A stretch of DNA of 27,513 bases from a virus: IMG/VR virus record IMGVR_UViG_3300025646_000263, positions 1 to 27,513 of that record, one strand, 5' to 3'. This document shows, piece by piece, positions 20,386-27,513 of the stretch (position 1 is its first letter; every line of letters begins with the position of its first letter). Under the pieces are notes generated by a model that saw only the letters and a list, made by a program, of their open reading frames with translations, had not been told where the DNA came from and ran no database searches. The translations under genes were made by a program, and so were the position numbers.

Positions 20386-21752
20386 TTCATTTTCCGCAAT
20401 AAATTTTTAAGCCTTTCACTATGATCTACTGGATCTAATTTTGGTGCTTCTTTTACACTTGTTTCAGTTTTACGTTTAATGCTTTCATATATGCTTTCCG
20501 GCTTTTCTTCTGCTTCATCTTCATCAAGATCACTAATTTTTAAACTGTTTACATCAAATTTTAAATCTAATTTACTGCCAACTCCACTACTGCTTCTAGT
20601 TTTCATAAATTGTATTTGCATTCTTCCACGTTCACGCATTAACTTGCTGCTAAAAATACCTACAACATTGTCTGCTGTTTGTATTTTACTTAAACCTCCA
20701 GCAATATGACTGTGATCAAATTCTACTTCGTCTACTGCACCTCTGTTTAGCTGGCTAGCAGTTGCCATAACTATTTCTAACTCAGTTGCTAAATTACGTA
20801 ATTCTTCACTTACAAATTTATCTTTAATAAACAGATCACTAGGTGGAACTTTTCGTTGAGCAGGCATCATTAAATCTAAATAATCAACTAAAATTGCTTG
20901 TGTTTTTTTACCTGATTTTGTTTCTAATTCTTTTAAATAGCTGCGAATATCATTTATAGTTACGCCGTTTGGCATTTGTATGATTTGCAAGTTTCCACTT
21001 TTTTTTCCTTTCATTTTAACATTTAATTCAACATCGTCCATGTTTTTAAAAATGTCTTTTGTACCGTAACCAGTAAGCATGCTATCCATTCTCATGCTGC
21101 ACAATCCTTCACTAAGTTCTAAGCTTACATAAACAACATTAATACCTGCTAATGCCCAATTAAGAGCTAAGTTTTGTAAGAATAAACTTTTACCTGCGCC
21201 ACTTCCTCCAGCAAATATATTAAGCTCTCCCCTATTAAATCCTCCATATAATACCCGATCAAAACTTTGCCACCCAGTACTAGTTGTTCCATTATTGTCT
21301 TTTATTTTTTCCAGTCTAGATCTAGGATCTTCAAAATATTGTGTTCCCATATTCTTGGGAAGTCCTAACTGGACTGCTTCTTTGATAATTCTTTCTACTT
21401 CTCCATATTTGTCCTCTTGTAACAAATCTGTAGATTCCAAAATTGCTAAAGCAAGTGCTTTATGTCTGCAAAATTTTTCGTATTCTTCAATAAACCATTT
21501 TTTGTGTTGTTCTTTTGCATCTAGTATATCATGCCAATCAAAATCATATATACCTATTAGTTGCTCTCTTGTTGGTAAAACTTGATAAACACTAACGTGC
21601 TCATCTAGAAACTCTACAATTTCTTGTAAATGATTATCAAAAAATTCTTTGCGTGTTATACTTTGACATCTTGTAAAAAGCTCAGTATCACTTGCTAAAA
21701 ATTTTACAAAAAGTTCTTGTAATTGTTTATTGTACTCTAATTCTTGAGCCAT
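20382..21752 (-). CDS. 41: Replicative DNA helicase, gp41/DnaB type
   Basis: A 456-residue RecA-fold helicase close in size to T4 gp41. An N-terminal helical domain is followed by STGWQSFDRVL, the Walker A GGSGAGKS (182-189), VVYVSLELSE (H1a-like), Walker B AILVDYLDL (286-293), ATASQLNRGA (H3) and IQFMKTRSSSGVG (H4, Arg finger region). It forms a ring that unwinds DNA at the fork on the lagging strand and works with the gp61 primase, encoded directly upstream with a 16-base overlap. The Ser/Glu/Lys-rich C-terminal tail is probably flexible. Translation from the ATG at 21752 is probably coupled, because the ribosome site is weak. Confidence 0.95.
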   Translation of the reverse strand: MAQELEYNKQLQELFVKFLASDTELFTRCQSITRKEFFDNHLQEIVEFLDEHVSVYQVLPTREQLIGIYDFDWHDILDAKEQHKKWFIEEYEKFCRHKALALAILESTDLLQEDKYGEVERIIKEAVQLGLPKNMGTQYFEDPRSRLEKIKDNNGTTSTGWQSFDRVLYGGFNRGELNIFAGGSGAGKSLFLQNLALNWALAGINVVYVSLELSEGLCSMRMDSMLTGYGTKDIFKNMDDVELNVKMKGKKSGNLQIIQMPNGVTINDIRSYLKELETKSGKKTQAILVDYLDLMMPAQRKVPPSDLFIKDKFVSEELRNLATELEIVMATASQLNRGAVDEVEFDHSHIAGGLSKIQTADNVVGIFSSKLMRERGRMQIQFMKTRSSSGVGSKLDLKFDVNSLKISDLDEDEAEEKPESIYESIKRKTETSVKEAPKLDPVDHSERLKNLLRKMN

Positions 21753-22735
21753 AATTTTGCTTGTACTTCTATTTTTATAGGATTTGATACAATATTTGAT
21801 AATATACTATTTACAGTAAAAAGTCGACCATACTCTATAACTGCACTATTTGCATCTTTTATTTTATCATTCCATTTAGGAAAGCTAACTGTATAGCCGT
21901 ATTTTATAGCTGATTTTATAAAGCTCATACTTGAAATATCTCTATCAGGAACAACTACAATTTGTTTGCGTAATTTATTTAAAATTTCAGCCTGAGTATC
22001 ATTAATTGTATTTCCTATTGCTGCTACTCCTTTGCAGCAAATTGCATCGAAAGGACCTTCAAAAACCAAAACATATTTATATTCAGGCAATATTGTATCT
22101 AACCCATATATAAAATGCTTTGGCATATTATTAATATACTTAGGTTGTCGCTTATTATTTTTTATAAGCTCTGGAATAGATCTAGCAGTATAACCAACTA
22201 ATTTATTTTTATATTTAAATGGTAAAATAATTCTATTTTTAAAGTGTTGGTAGGTACTATAATGCCAATCCGCTAAATCCAGCAACTCTCTTTCTGCCAA
22301 ATATTCTACTGCTGCAACATATTCTGTTGATACTTCAGCATCTACAATACTTTTTGTATTTGGAGGAAATTCTTTAGCTTCCCAAACAGGTAAAGTATTT
22401 GTCTTTTTAGTTTCTGTTTTAATTAATGGTTTGTCGTCCATTAATTGGAGATTTACTAATTGTATTTCATTTTTAGGAGTACCAAAGGTAAGTAATAATT
22501 CTCGTAGACTTTTGGTTATGTTTTTTCCTGGACTCCATCCAGTTTTGTATCCGCAGTTAAAACAATTATAAGTTATACTATTATCCTCATTAAAACGCAA
22601 TCCTCCCCTACGTTTACTATCTGGACGCCTTTCGCCTCTAGTAGTACACATAGGACAATTAAAGCTAATCCATCCACTGGGATTACTTCGAGAACCTAGA
22701 GGTAGATATCTTGAGACTAAATCATGTACTATCAT
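21737..22735 (-). CDS. 61: DNA primase, gp61/DnaG type
   Basis: A 332-residue primase, near the 342 of T4 gp61. The N-terminal zinc-binding domain has Cys27-x2-Cys30 (CPMC) and Cys58-x2-Cys61 (CFNC), with RRGGLRFNED between. A middle polymerase part contains YTARSI. The TOPRIM centre shows VLVFEGPFDAI (Glu) and VVVPDRDISS (DxD). It makes RNA primers for lagging-strand synthesis together with the gp41-type helicase. No Shine-Dalgarno is obvious before ATG 22735, and it follows the structural gene by 12 bases. Replication genes are thus embedded between late structural genes here. Confidence 0.93.
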   Translation of the reverse strand: MIVHDLVSRYLPLGSRSNPSGWISFNCPMCTTRGERRPDSKRRGGLRFNEDNSITYNCFNCGYKTGWSPGKNITKSLRELLLTFGTPKNEIQLVNLQLMDDKPLIKTETKKTNTLPVWEAKEFPPNTKSIVDAEVSTEYVAAVEYLAERELLDLADWHYSTYQHFKNRIILPFKYKNKLVGYTARSIPELIKNNKRQPKYINNMPKHFIYGLDTILPEYKYVLVFEGPFDAICCKGVAAIGNTINDTQAEILNKLRKQIVVVPDRDISSMSFIKSAIKYGYTVSFPKWNDKIKDANSAVIEYGRLFTVNSILSNIVSNPIKIEVQAKLWLKN

Positions 22736-22747
22736 AATAGTATTATT

Positions 22748-23542
22748 CTAGCCTCTAAATAGTATTTTGTCAACAGTTCCAGATGTGGTTTCTAACCTAA
22801 ATCTTACAAAATTTGCAAAACAAACCAAGTTATGAGGATCGATACCACTAAAATTCTGATATTCATAGTGAGGATGACTCCAATAAAGAGGTACGGAAAA
22901 CCAATTTGTTTGACTATTAGGATGTAATTCTAATGTACCATCTAAATATAAGTTACCAGTAAAACTAGTTGCATAGACAGCTATTGTTGCTAACCCTCCC
23001 CTGTTAAGTAATTGAGTTGCTTGTGCCTCAACAGGTTCACTAATTGTAATATTTGGATCTGTAGTGGGATAAAATAAATTTATTTCTTGTGCTGTATAAG
23101 TTATACTACCACCTTGTAAAATTTCAACTGTCAAATTTGTATCATAAGTTCTATTGTTATATAAGACAGTATTATTTTGCTGTGATCCCATGCTTATATA
23201 TAAGTTATATAATCCAGGTTCAAAATCCTGAATATCGTTTGGAGTAAATACAAGTGTTGCTATTCCTTTTGCTAAATCAGTATTTAGTAAAGGTTTTTCT
23301 ATTAGTAGTACTGTTTGATCAACATTATATAATCTTGCTACTAAATTTAAACCAGCAACATTTTTAATTTTTTTATTTTCGTCTCTAACATGAAAAGTAA
23401 CATTACTAGTATAACCCTTGTTTATAGGGATAGTTTTTGCTCTAGGAAAAAGTATTTCACTCACTGGGCTTCCACTTGTACTAGAGCTTATGACAATTTC
23501 TTGTATGATCGGAATATCATAAATATCTTGAGTGAAATTCAT
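22748..23542 (-). CDS. Baseplate/structural-type protein
   Basis: A 264-residue beta-rich protein. The N-terminal half (about 35-155) has the feel of the BppU-type/Ig-like module of phage baseplates: IPINKGYTSNVTFHVRDENK, then LNLVARLYNVD, and FEPGLYNLYISMG. The C-terminal half (about 170-264) is another beta domain ending in DKILFRG. Similar proteins of marine phages are annotated structural. The ATG at 23542 has AGAGAG and a late motif 19 bases upstream, which agrees with a virion component. The family link is by pattern and needs a profile search. Confidence 0.6.
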   Translation of the reverse strand: MNFTQDIYDIPIIQEIVISSSTSGSPVSEILFPRAKTIPINKGYTSNVTFHVRDENKKIKNVAGLNLVARLYNVDQTVLLIEKPLLNTDLAKGIATLVFTPNDIQDFEPGLYNLYISMGSQQNNTVLYNNRTYDTNLTVEILQGGSITYTAQEINLFYPTTDPNITISEPVEAQATQLLNRGGLATIAVYATSFTGNLYLDGTLELHPNSQTNWFSVPLYWSHPHYEYQNFSGIDPHNLVCFANFVRFRLETTSGTVDKILFRG

Positions 23543-23561
23543 AAAGCTCTCTTTTTTAAAA

Positions 23562-23568
23562 TATTTAT
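23562..23568 (-). promoter_or_regulatory. Late promoter motif (GATAAATA) for the gene at 23542
   Basis: TGATAAATATTTT on the minus strand, 19 bases before the ATG, in a 35-base divergent gap. Confidence 0.5.
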
Positions 23569-23577
23569 CAAATTAAT

Positions 23578-23931
23578 ATGAAGTTCGAAGAGTATCCATT
23601 TTTAAGTGTAATAAAAGTAAATAAGAACGAATATGTTGGTATTATACAACATACAGATCAAAATTTTGTAAGTTTTTATGATTATAATGTTTTAACAGTA
23701 AATCTAGATAAAAAAGAATTTATAAAATGCGGAGAAGAATGGTGGTGGGAAAGTAATAGAATTATGCCTATTAACTTATTTTTAGGCAAAAGATTTAGTA
23801 TATTTTCTAAAACATTGCGAGTATTTCATAGTAAAGATTATGAGATATTGCAAGGACCTAGTGTAAGTTTAAAAAATATATTTCAAAAACGTGTTAAAAG
23901 ACGTCAAGTAAAATTAATTAGGAAAATGTAA
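23578..23931 (+). CDS. Hypothetical plus-strand protein
   Basis: A 117-residue protein. It starts MKFEEYPFLSVIKVNKNEYV and reads like a small beta-barrel (strands around YVGIIQHTDQNFVSFYDY), with EEWWWESNRIMPINLFL in the centre and a very basic C-terminus (KRVKRRQVKLIRK). No family is recognised. Only 35 bases separate it from the divergent baseplate-like gene, and there is no Shine-Dalgarno before the ATG at 23578. It converges on the DnaE-like gene with an 18-base overlap. The basic tail suggests nucleic-acid contact (inference). Confidence 0.65.
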   Translation: MKFEEYPFLSVIKVNKNEYVGIIQHTDQNFVSFYDYNVLTVNLDKKEFIKCGEEWWWESNRIMPINLFLGKRFSIFSKTLRVFHSKDYEILQGPSVSLKNIFQKRVKRRQVKLIRKM

Positions 23932-24498
23932 ATTTAATTGCATCACAATTGTTAGTGCATATCCTATAGCATGACTTTTTTTAAAAAAATATTCTTCATT
24001 TTCTGGTTTCGTCCATACTTGTTCTAAAACCTCTGACCAAGATTTACCTAATAAATATCTTTTGCTAGGCCTAATAATAGCCAATACTGCTGCTAATTGT
24101 TCTACATTACTAGGCTTCATTTCATTTAAAATATTAAAATGATTGTGAATATGAAATAATTGTTTTACAATATCAGGATCTTGTAATTTAGTCCAATCAG
24201 GGTCTTTGTTAATTAAGTCATAGATACAATCATTAGATTCTAAATCTGATAACACATTCACATTTAAAAAATCTACTTTAAAGTACCCTAAATCATATGC
24301 TTTTTTATGGTCTACACTACAGTATCCGCTTAGAGGATCTATAGGAACAGATTGAAAATATACGCCTGTTTTATGTTTAGAAAGATTATTTTCTTCTATT
24401 ATACTTGCAGGAATGTTGTCTATTTTACTTAATAAAGTATTTCTATCAGCAAGATCTATATCAATGTCTGCATCTACGAAAACAAATTGTTCATCCAT
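23914..24498 (-). CDS. Miniature DNA polymerase III alpha (DnaE)-like protein
   Basis: A 194-residue protein whose motifs follow bacterial DnaE in the same order. DADIDIDLADR (Asp13, Asp15) matches PDFDVDF with two catalytic Asp. KHKTGVYFQ resembles KHAGGVVIA. LGYFKVDFLNVNVLS (Asp76) resembles LVKFDFLGLRTLT with the third catalytic Asp. VKQLFHIHNHFNILNEMKPS...LAIIRP resembles AVFQLES...LALFRPGP, and FKKSHAIGYAL resembles FNKSHSAAYAL. The usual DnaE is about 1,100 residues with PHP, thumb and OB domains; all are missing, and spacers are cut. It could be a minimal enzyme, a decoy or a regulatory paralogue. It is encoded after the zinc-finger protein with a 25-base overlap. Homology is my alignment by eye. 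Confidence 0.6.
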   Translation of the reverse strand: MDEQFVFVDADIDIDLADRNTLLSKIDNIPASIIEENNLSKHKTGVYFQSVPIDPLSGYCSVDHKKAYDLGYFKVDFLNVNVLSDLESNDCIYDLINKDPDWTKLQDPDIVKQLFHIHNHFNILNEMKPSNVEQLAAVLAIIRPSKRYLLGKSWSEVLEQVWTKPENEEYFFKKSHAIGYALTIVMQLNLHFPN

Positions 24499-25139
24499 AG
24501 TAAGTCTTGATTTTTAATTTTCCTTTGAAAAACATTTGCTATTGCTTCTAACCAACCCAGTACTAATTCTAATTGTTCCTGATTTAGTCTACCTAACATT
24601 TCTTTTCCTACATCACTACCCAAGTAAATCCATGGACTAATCACTCCCATTTGTATTTTATGACAAATCCAGTTTGTGTTTGCTTTTGTAAAAATCTCTT
24701 GCCAGTAATTATTGGTATCTATAGCCCATTCTTCTGCAAGAATTACAAATCTCTCTACGGCTCTTTCTGGAGTTTCTGTTTGTAAAAAATTATATATAAA
24801 ATTTTGATAGGTGGTTTCCTTATTCCAATTATTTAAATTTACACTATTTTTAATCAACCAATCAATATACTCTTGAGAATTATATAACTTATTTTCTTTA
24901 ATCCAACGAACCATTTTTATTAAACTCGTATAAAGTTTATTATATATAAATTTATCAAAATGTATTTTTTTATTTCCTGCAGGATCAACAATTTTTTTGT
25001 ATATTGTAAAAGCTAAAATTACATCTGGATTGTCTTTGTCTTGATATCTTGATCTATAAATACAACTATGTGTAAGTAATGTCTGTTCTCTGCTAAAAGT
25101 TTTTTTACAAAAATTACATCGAAATTTTTTCTTAGTCAT
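24474..25139 (-). CDS. Zinc-finger phage protein
   Basis: A 221-residue protein. At the N-terminus FRCNFCKKTFSREQTLLTHSC gives Cys8-x2-Cys11 and a His/Cys pair, close to a C2H2-type finger with a Cys as last ligand. The remaining 190 residues are helical and carry IDWLIKNSVNLNNW, RAVERFVILAEEWA, and ANTNWICHKIQMGVISPWIY. I recall a conserved protein with the same finger plus the ICHHI..G.ISPW pattern in T4-like marine phages, of unknown role. Its place between clamp-loader and DnaE-like genes suggests DNA metabolism (inference). The ATG overlaps the stop of the upstream gene. Confidence 0.7.
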   Translation of the reverse strand: MTKKKFRCNFCKKTFSREQTLLTHSCIYRSRYQDKDNPDVILAFTIYKKIVDPAGNKKIHFDKFIYNKLYTSLIKMVRWIKENKLYNSQEYIDWLIKNSVNLNNWNKETTYQNFIYNFLQTETPERAVERFVILAEEWAIDTNNYWQEIFTKANTNWICHKIQMGVISPWIYLGSDVGKEMLGRLNQEQLELVLGWLEAIANVFQRKIKNQDLLWMNNLFS

Positions 25140-25599
25140 TTAAAATTTTACTAAGCTCTTTTAATTTTTTATCTGTACATCCTTGATGTTCAGCATATTC
25201 TAATATTTCATTTTTTTCTGATAACTGTACAAGAACTTCCAAATTACTAATTTTTTCATTCCTAAAATTATTTTTAAACCACTCTAATAACTGATCTTTT
25301 TTTACTCTTTTACCTGGACTGATCCAGGGATGATAAGAAACTTTTCCTGTGCCTACACATGTCAATAGTTTCCACTGTAATTCTGGATGTTTTGTCAAGC
25401 TATTAAAATTAACATTAACAATCTCATTTGTTAAATATAATCCTAAATCGTGTTCATTGTCTTTTACATTTGCACTTATAAAACGCATGGTTTTCCATGC
25501 ACTAAATTCAGTTTTTTCAGCTTCTGATAATTCATTGTACCAATTTCTATTTTTGGTATCGACAGCTCTAGTTAATTCTTTTATGTGTATCATAGCCAT
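25132..25599 (-). CDS. 62: Clamp-loader small subunit candidate (gp62-like)
   Basis: A 155-residue protein. By eye it follows the gp62 pattern of T4-like phages: MRFISAN, then LYLTNEIVN, LTKHPELQWKLLTCV, a basic KR segment with W (SPGKRVKKDQLLEWF), and a C-terminal region LEYAEHQGCTDKKLKELSKIL like EYYGYS..KA...L. In T4, gp62 joins four gp44 ATPase subunits to load the gp45 clamp. gp44 and gp45 are not in this window. A start a few codons later (MIHIKEL) is possible. It overlaps both neighbours. The call is tentative, because gp62 is poorly conserved. Confidence 0.5.
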   Translation of the reverse strand: MAMIHIKELTRAVDTKNRNWYNELSEAEKTEFSAWKTMRFISANVKDNEHDLGLYLTNEIVNVNFNSLTKHPELQWKLLTCVGTGKVSYHPWISPGKRVKKDQLLEWFKNNFRNEKISNLEVLVQLSEKNEILEYAEHQGCTDKKLKELSKILND

Positions 25600-26090
25600 A
25601 ATTGATCTATCTGTATTACATCATTTATTTTTGTTAAATCTTTTGCAAAAAACACACACAAGCTGTCGCTTTTTAAACTAAGCGGTACCGCTAACATATG
25701 TCCAGTTTTTAATTTAGGCAAATACCATTTCTTTTCATTATATACTGTTTTTAAATTAATTGGTAAAAATTCAGGTTTTACATGATCTGGATTAATTGAA
25801 AATGCACTAAAACCTCTGTCAGCTATTTGCATGATACTGATTATTTCACTTTGCCCTAAAAATTGATCAGCAATAATTACACTCCAATCCAGTGGAACTT
25901 CTAGATTATATTCTCCTATTTGCAACAAAGCGCATGGTGCATTAAAGCTTTCTAAAAAAACTAGTGGTGTGTAAATGTAATCTAATTCAGGTTGATTGGT
26001 AAAATCCAAAACCATAAAACGTATATCTTCTTCTATTTCATCAGAAATAAAATTAAGATCCATATTTTTATCTATTGTGTTTATAAGCAT
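25590..26090 (-). CDS. Conserved phage protein of unknown function
   Basis: A 166-residue protein. The central pattern ISIMQIADRGFSAFSINPDH, then EFLPINL, KKWYLPKLKTGHMLAVPLS and CVFFAKDL is one I recall from conserved proteins in T4-like marine phages, without known activity. No catalytic motif stands out. The ATG at 26090 has GAGGT six bases before it. It is first in the chain with the gp62-like, zinc-finger and DnaE-like genes, driven by the TTGATT/TAATAT promoter at 26111-26139, so it is probably an early or middle gene. Confidence 0.68.
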   Translation of the reverse strand: MLINTIDKNMDLNFISDEIEEDIRFMVLDFTNQPELDYIYTPLVFLESFNAPCALLQIGEYNLEVPLDWSVIIADQFLGQSEIISIMQIADRGFSAFSINPDHVKPEFLPINLKTVYNEKKWYLPKLKTGHMLAVPLSLKSDSLCVFFAKDLTKINDVIQIDQLWL

Positions 26091-26110
26091 GATAACCTCA
26101 TTTAACTCTT

Positions 26111-26139
26111 ATATTAGCAAACATATTTACAAAAATCAA
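26111..26139 (-). promoter_or_regulatory. Sigma70-type promoter, minus direction
   Basis: TTGATT (26139-26134), 17 bases, TAATAT (26116-26111) on the minus strand, about 20 bases before the ATG at 26090. It is interleaved with the plus-strand promoter at 26126-26155, so both could not be occupied at once. Confidence 0.55.
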
Positions 26140-26155
26140 CTAAATACTTTATAAG
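26126..26155 (+). promoter_or_regulatory. Sigma70-type promoter, plus direction
   Basis: TTTACA (26126-26131), 18 bases, TATAAG (26150-26155) on the plus strand. Initiation about seven bases on would start the transcript at the beginning of the structured leader. Confidence 0.5.
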
Positions 26156-26160
26156 TTTGT

Positions 26161-26215
26161 GCCGCACAGGGGCGGACTTATGCTGTCCCCACAGCGTAGA
26201 CCTAGAACGTCATTA
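26161..26215 (+). ncRNA. Structured 5' leader / candidate cis-regulatory RNA
   Basis: A GC-rich patch in an AT-rich genome, directly before the ribosome site of the gene at 26227. Hairpin 1: CCGC (26162-26165) with GCGG (26172-26175). Hairpin 2: ATGCTGT (26180-26186) and ACAGCGT (26191-26197) around a CCCC loop. The GGGG at 26169-26172 is complementary to the CCCC loop, giving a possible pseudoknot or kissing pair. It does not match any riboswitch consensus that I know. Confidence 0.5.
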
Positions 26216-26226
26216 AGGAGAAAAAA

Positions 26227-26658
26227 ATGGGAAGACCAATTAACAAAAAATATTTCGGACCTCCTACAGCAGCAGGTAATGAAATCAAAGTAAGATTTTA
26301 TGATGGTAGCACAGCAAAACCTGGTTGGATTATTAAACAATTAGGAACCAAAAAATTTAGAGTAACTGATGGTGTTACTATTAAAGATTGTAAACTAGTA
26401 ACAGAAGATGCAGCTCAAATTAATGCAGAAGGCGAAATGTCTATTACAGTAAAAAATGATGCTGGTAATGCAGTTCAGGTAGCTAAAATTACTGCTCATT
26501 TAATTGTGGACGAAAATGGACAAACAATTCCTTGGGGATTTGCTGACTTTAATGCTGTTAGTGGACAAGTAGAAATGGAAGAAGCTGGAGATGATACCAC
26601 AATGACTTCAGCTACTACAGATGAAGACGATTTTGAATCTGCAGATCCTGCACCTTAA
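26227..26658 (+). CDS. Conserved, probably structural protein
   Basis: A 143-residue plus-strand protein. It begins GRPINKKYFGPPTAAGNEI, an opening I recall from virion-type proteins of marine T4-like phages, and then a beta-rich middle (ITVKNDAGNAVQVAKITAHL). The last 35 residues are low-complexity and acidic (Glu/Asp/Thr). The ATG at 26227 has a perfect AAGGAG six bases upstream, preceded by a structured leader and its own promoter. Its end overlaps the convergent uvsW by four bases. The strong, separate control suggests high expression; the location in the particle is not known. Confidence 0.68.
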   Translation: MGRPINKKYFGPPTAAGNEIKVRFYDGSTAKPGWIIKQLGTKKFRVTDGVTIKDCKLVTEDAAQINAEGEMSITVKNDAGNAVQVAKITAHLIVDENGQTIPWGFADFNAVSGQVEMEEAGDDTTMTSATTDEDDFESADPAP

Positions 26659-27513
26659 TACTTCATCTTTTTAATTGTAAACGGATAACGTGCCTCATTG
26701 TAAAACTTTTTCCTTTCAGTGAGGTGCCGTTTACTAAATTTAGCTGTACTAGCTATATCCCATATTTCCACATGTTCTTTATCCTCAGCTTTTCTAATGC
26801 CCCTACCAATGCTTTGAATAACTCTGACAAAGCTTTTTCCTGGTTCTACTAGTACAAGGTTAAATATCCTTGGAATGTTGATACCAACACTAGCAACGCC
26901 ATAAGTAGCCACAATAACTTTGCCATCCGCCGTTTGAACATCAGCGTATGTTTCTTGTCGCATTTTAGATTTAGTAGATCCAGATACAAATACGCACTCA
27001 TCTCCTAACCTTTCTAATAGCATGTCTCCAGCTTTAATCCTATCAACTAACACAAGTGTGTTTCCACTGTCTTTTATATTGCTAATCATTTTTGCTAGGT
27101 AATCCATTCTTTCAGAATTACTTGTTAAAAACTTTAATTCACTCTGATAATCATTGTAGACAACATTGTCTTCTAGCTGTATAACATTTACTTGGCATTC
27201 TGCTAAGACGCCCTTGTCTTGCAGTTCAGCAGCACCCAGACGCCTGCTGACAGGCCCTATACTGGCTTTGAGTGCTGCATATGCCCAGTCGTCCTTTGGC
27301 ACTGTTCCTGTCAATCCAAAACGCAAAGGAATACTGGCAAATGGGCCTGTCAGCAATTGCTTTAACACATCAGCTTTTGCTTGATGAACTTCATCAATAA
27401 TTATACACACAACATCTTCTGCAAAATCTGCCAAACTTAAATCACTCTCAGCATCTTTGAATTTTTTATTAATTACATTTAAACTTTGCCATGTGCAAAT
27501 AGTGTGAGTTTTT
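26655..27513 (-). CDS. uvsW: UvsW-type DNA helicase, C-terminal part (cut by window edge)
   Basis: The reading frame enters at the high-coordinate edge (KTHTICTWQSL) and runs about 285 codons to the stop at 26655. Visible superfamily-2 motifs are ICTWQSL (Ib/Ic region), CIIIDEVHQ (Walker B, DEVH), RFGLTGT (III), VLVDRIKAG (IV), VIVATYGVASVGIN (V) and VIQSIGRGIRK (VI with Arg fingers). UvsW unwinds branched DNA and R-loops and shifts T4 from origin- to recombination-driven replication. The Walker A and N-terminal domain lie beyond the window. Motif spacing and the short C-terminus match T4 UvsW. It converges with the plus-strand gene at 26227. Confidence 0.93.
   Translation of the reverse strand, partial: KTHTICTWQSLNVINKKFKDAESDLSLADFAEDVVCIIIDEVHQAKADVLKQLLTGPFASIPLRFGLTGTVPKDDWAYAALKASIGPVSRRLGAAELQDKGVLAECQVNVIQLEDNVVYNDYQSELKFLTSNSERMDYLAKMISNIKDSGNTLVLVDRIKAGDMLLERLGDECVFVSGSTKSKMRQETYADVQTADGKVIVATYGVASVGINIPRIFNLVLVEPGKSFVRVIQSIGRGIRKAEDKEHVEIWDIASTAKFSKRHLTERKKFYNEARYPFTIKKMKY

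Noticed and set aside
26161-26215. Known glutamine, SAM or preQ1 riboswitch in the leader
   Set aside because: The hairpin and loop sequences do not match the consensus features that I remember for these classes.
26149-26340. Minus-strand frame of 63 codons antisense to the structured leader
   Set aside because: It overlaps a well-supported plus-strand gene, its ribosome site and hairpins, and has no signal of its own.

Overview
The window reads as about 27.5 kb of a strongly AT-rich, T4-like marine myovirus. The evidence is a T4-type replication set (gp41-type helicase, gp61-type primase, UvsW-type helicase, a gp62-like clamp-loader candidate), class Ia ribonucleotide reductase nrdA/nrdB, tail-fibre-like proteins, many small conserved-hypothetical phage proteins, and TATAAATA-like late promoters. 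Almost everything is on the minus strand in tightly overlapping ATGA/TAATG gene chains. Three isolated genes are on plus (20185-20385, 23578-23931, 26227-26658). The host cannot be read directly. A phage-encoded circularly permuted tmRNA points to a host lineage using two-piece tmRNA, such as alphaproteobacteria (SAR11-like) or marine picocyanobacteria. The tag ending VALAA and the AT-richness lean towards a SAR11-type host (inference).

Layout from low to high coordinate: (1) 1-2965 holds small late genes: a membrane protein cut by the edge, a hypothetical protein, a degenerate SNase-fold protein, an exported SleB-type cell-wall hydrolase, an FmdB-type zinc ribbon and several small proteins. 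(2) 2979-3268 is the permuted ssrA gene with its own sigma70-type promoter. (3) 3362-8156 is the fibre module: an assembly-type small protein, two proteins of almost 700 residues with internal repeats, and a small conserved protein. (4) 8164-11549 is nrdA-nrdB. (5) 11640-13413 encodes two PD-(D/E)XK-like nucleases. (6) 13445-20145 holds conserved structural or hypothetical genes, including a probable -1 frameshift site, a strong terminator, a coiled-coil/TM protein and two tandem nucleotidyltransferase-fold proteins. (7) 20382-22735 encodes helicase and primase. (8) 22748-26090 holds a baseplate-like protein, a miniature DnaE-like protein, a zinc-finger protein, a gp62-like protein and a conserved protein. 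(9) 26091-26226 is a divergent regulatory region with a GC-rich structured leader, followed by a plus-strand gene and the C-terminal part of UvsW.

How it fits together: RNR supplies dNTPs. The helicase/primase pair, clamp-loader candidate, UvsW and nucleases handle DNA replication and processing. The fibre and small late genes build the virion. SleB probably acts in lysis or entry. The tmRNA would tag and recycle stalled host/phage translation using host SmpB. The most unusual items are the permuted tmRNA, the A AAA AAG frameshift site at 14079-14085, and a 194-residue protein that keeps the ordered catalytic motifs of bacterial DNA polymerase III alpha.
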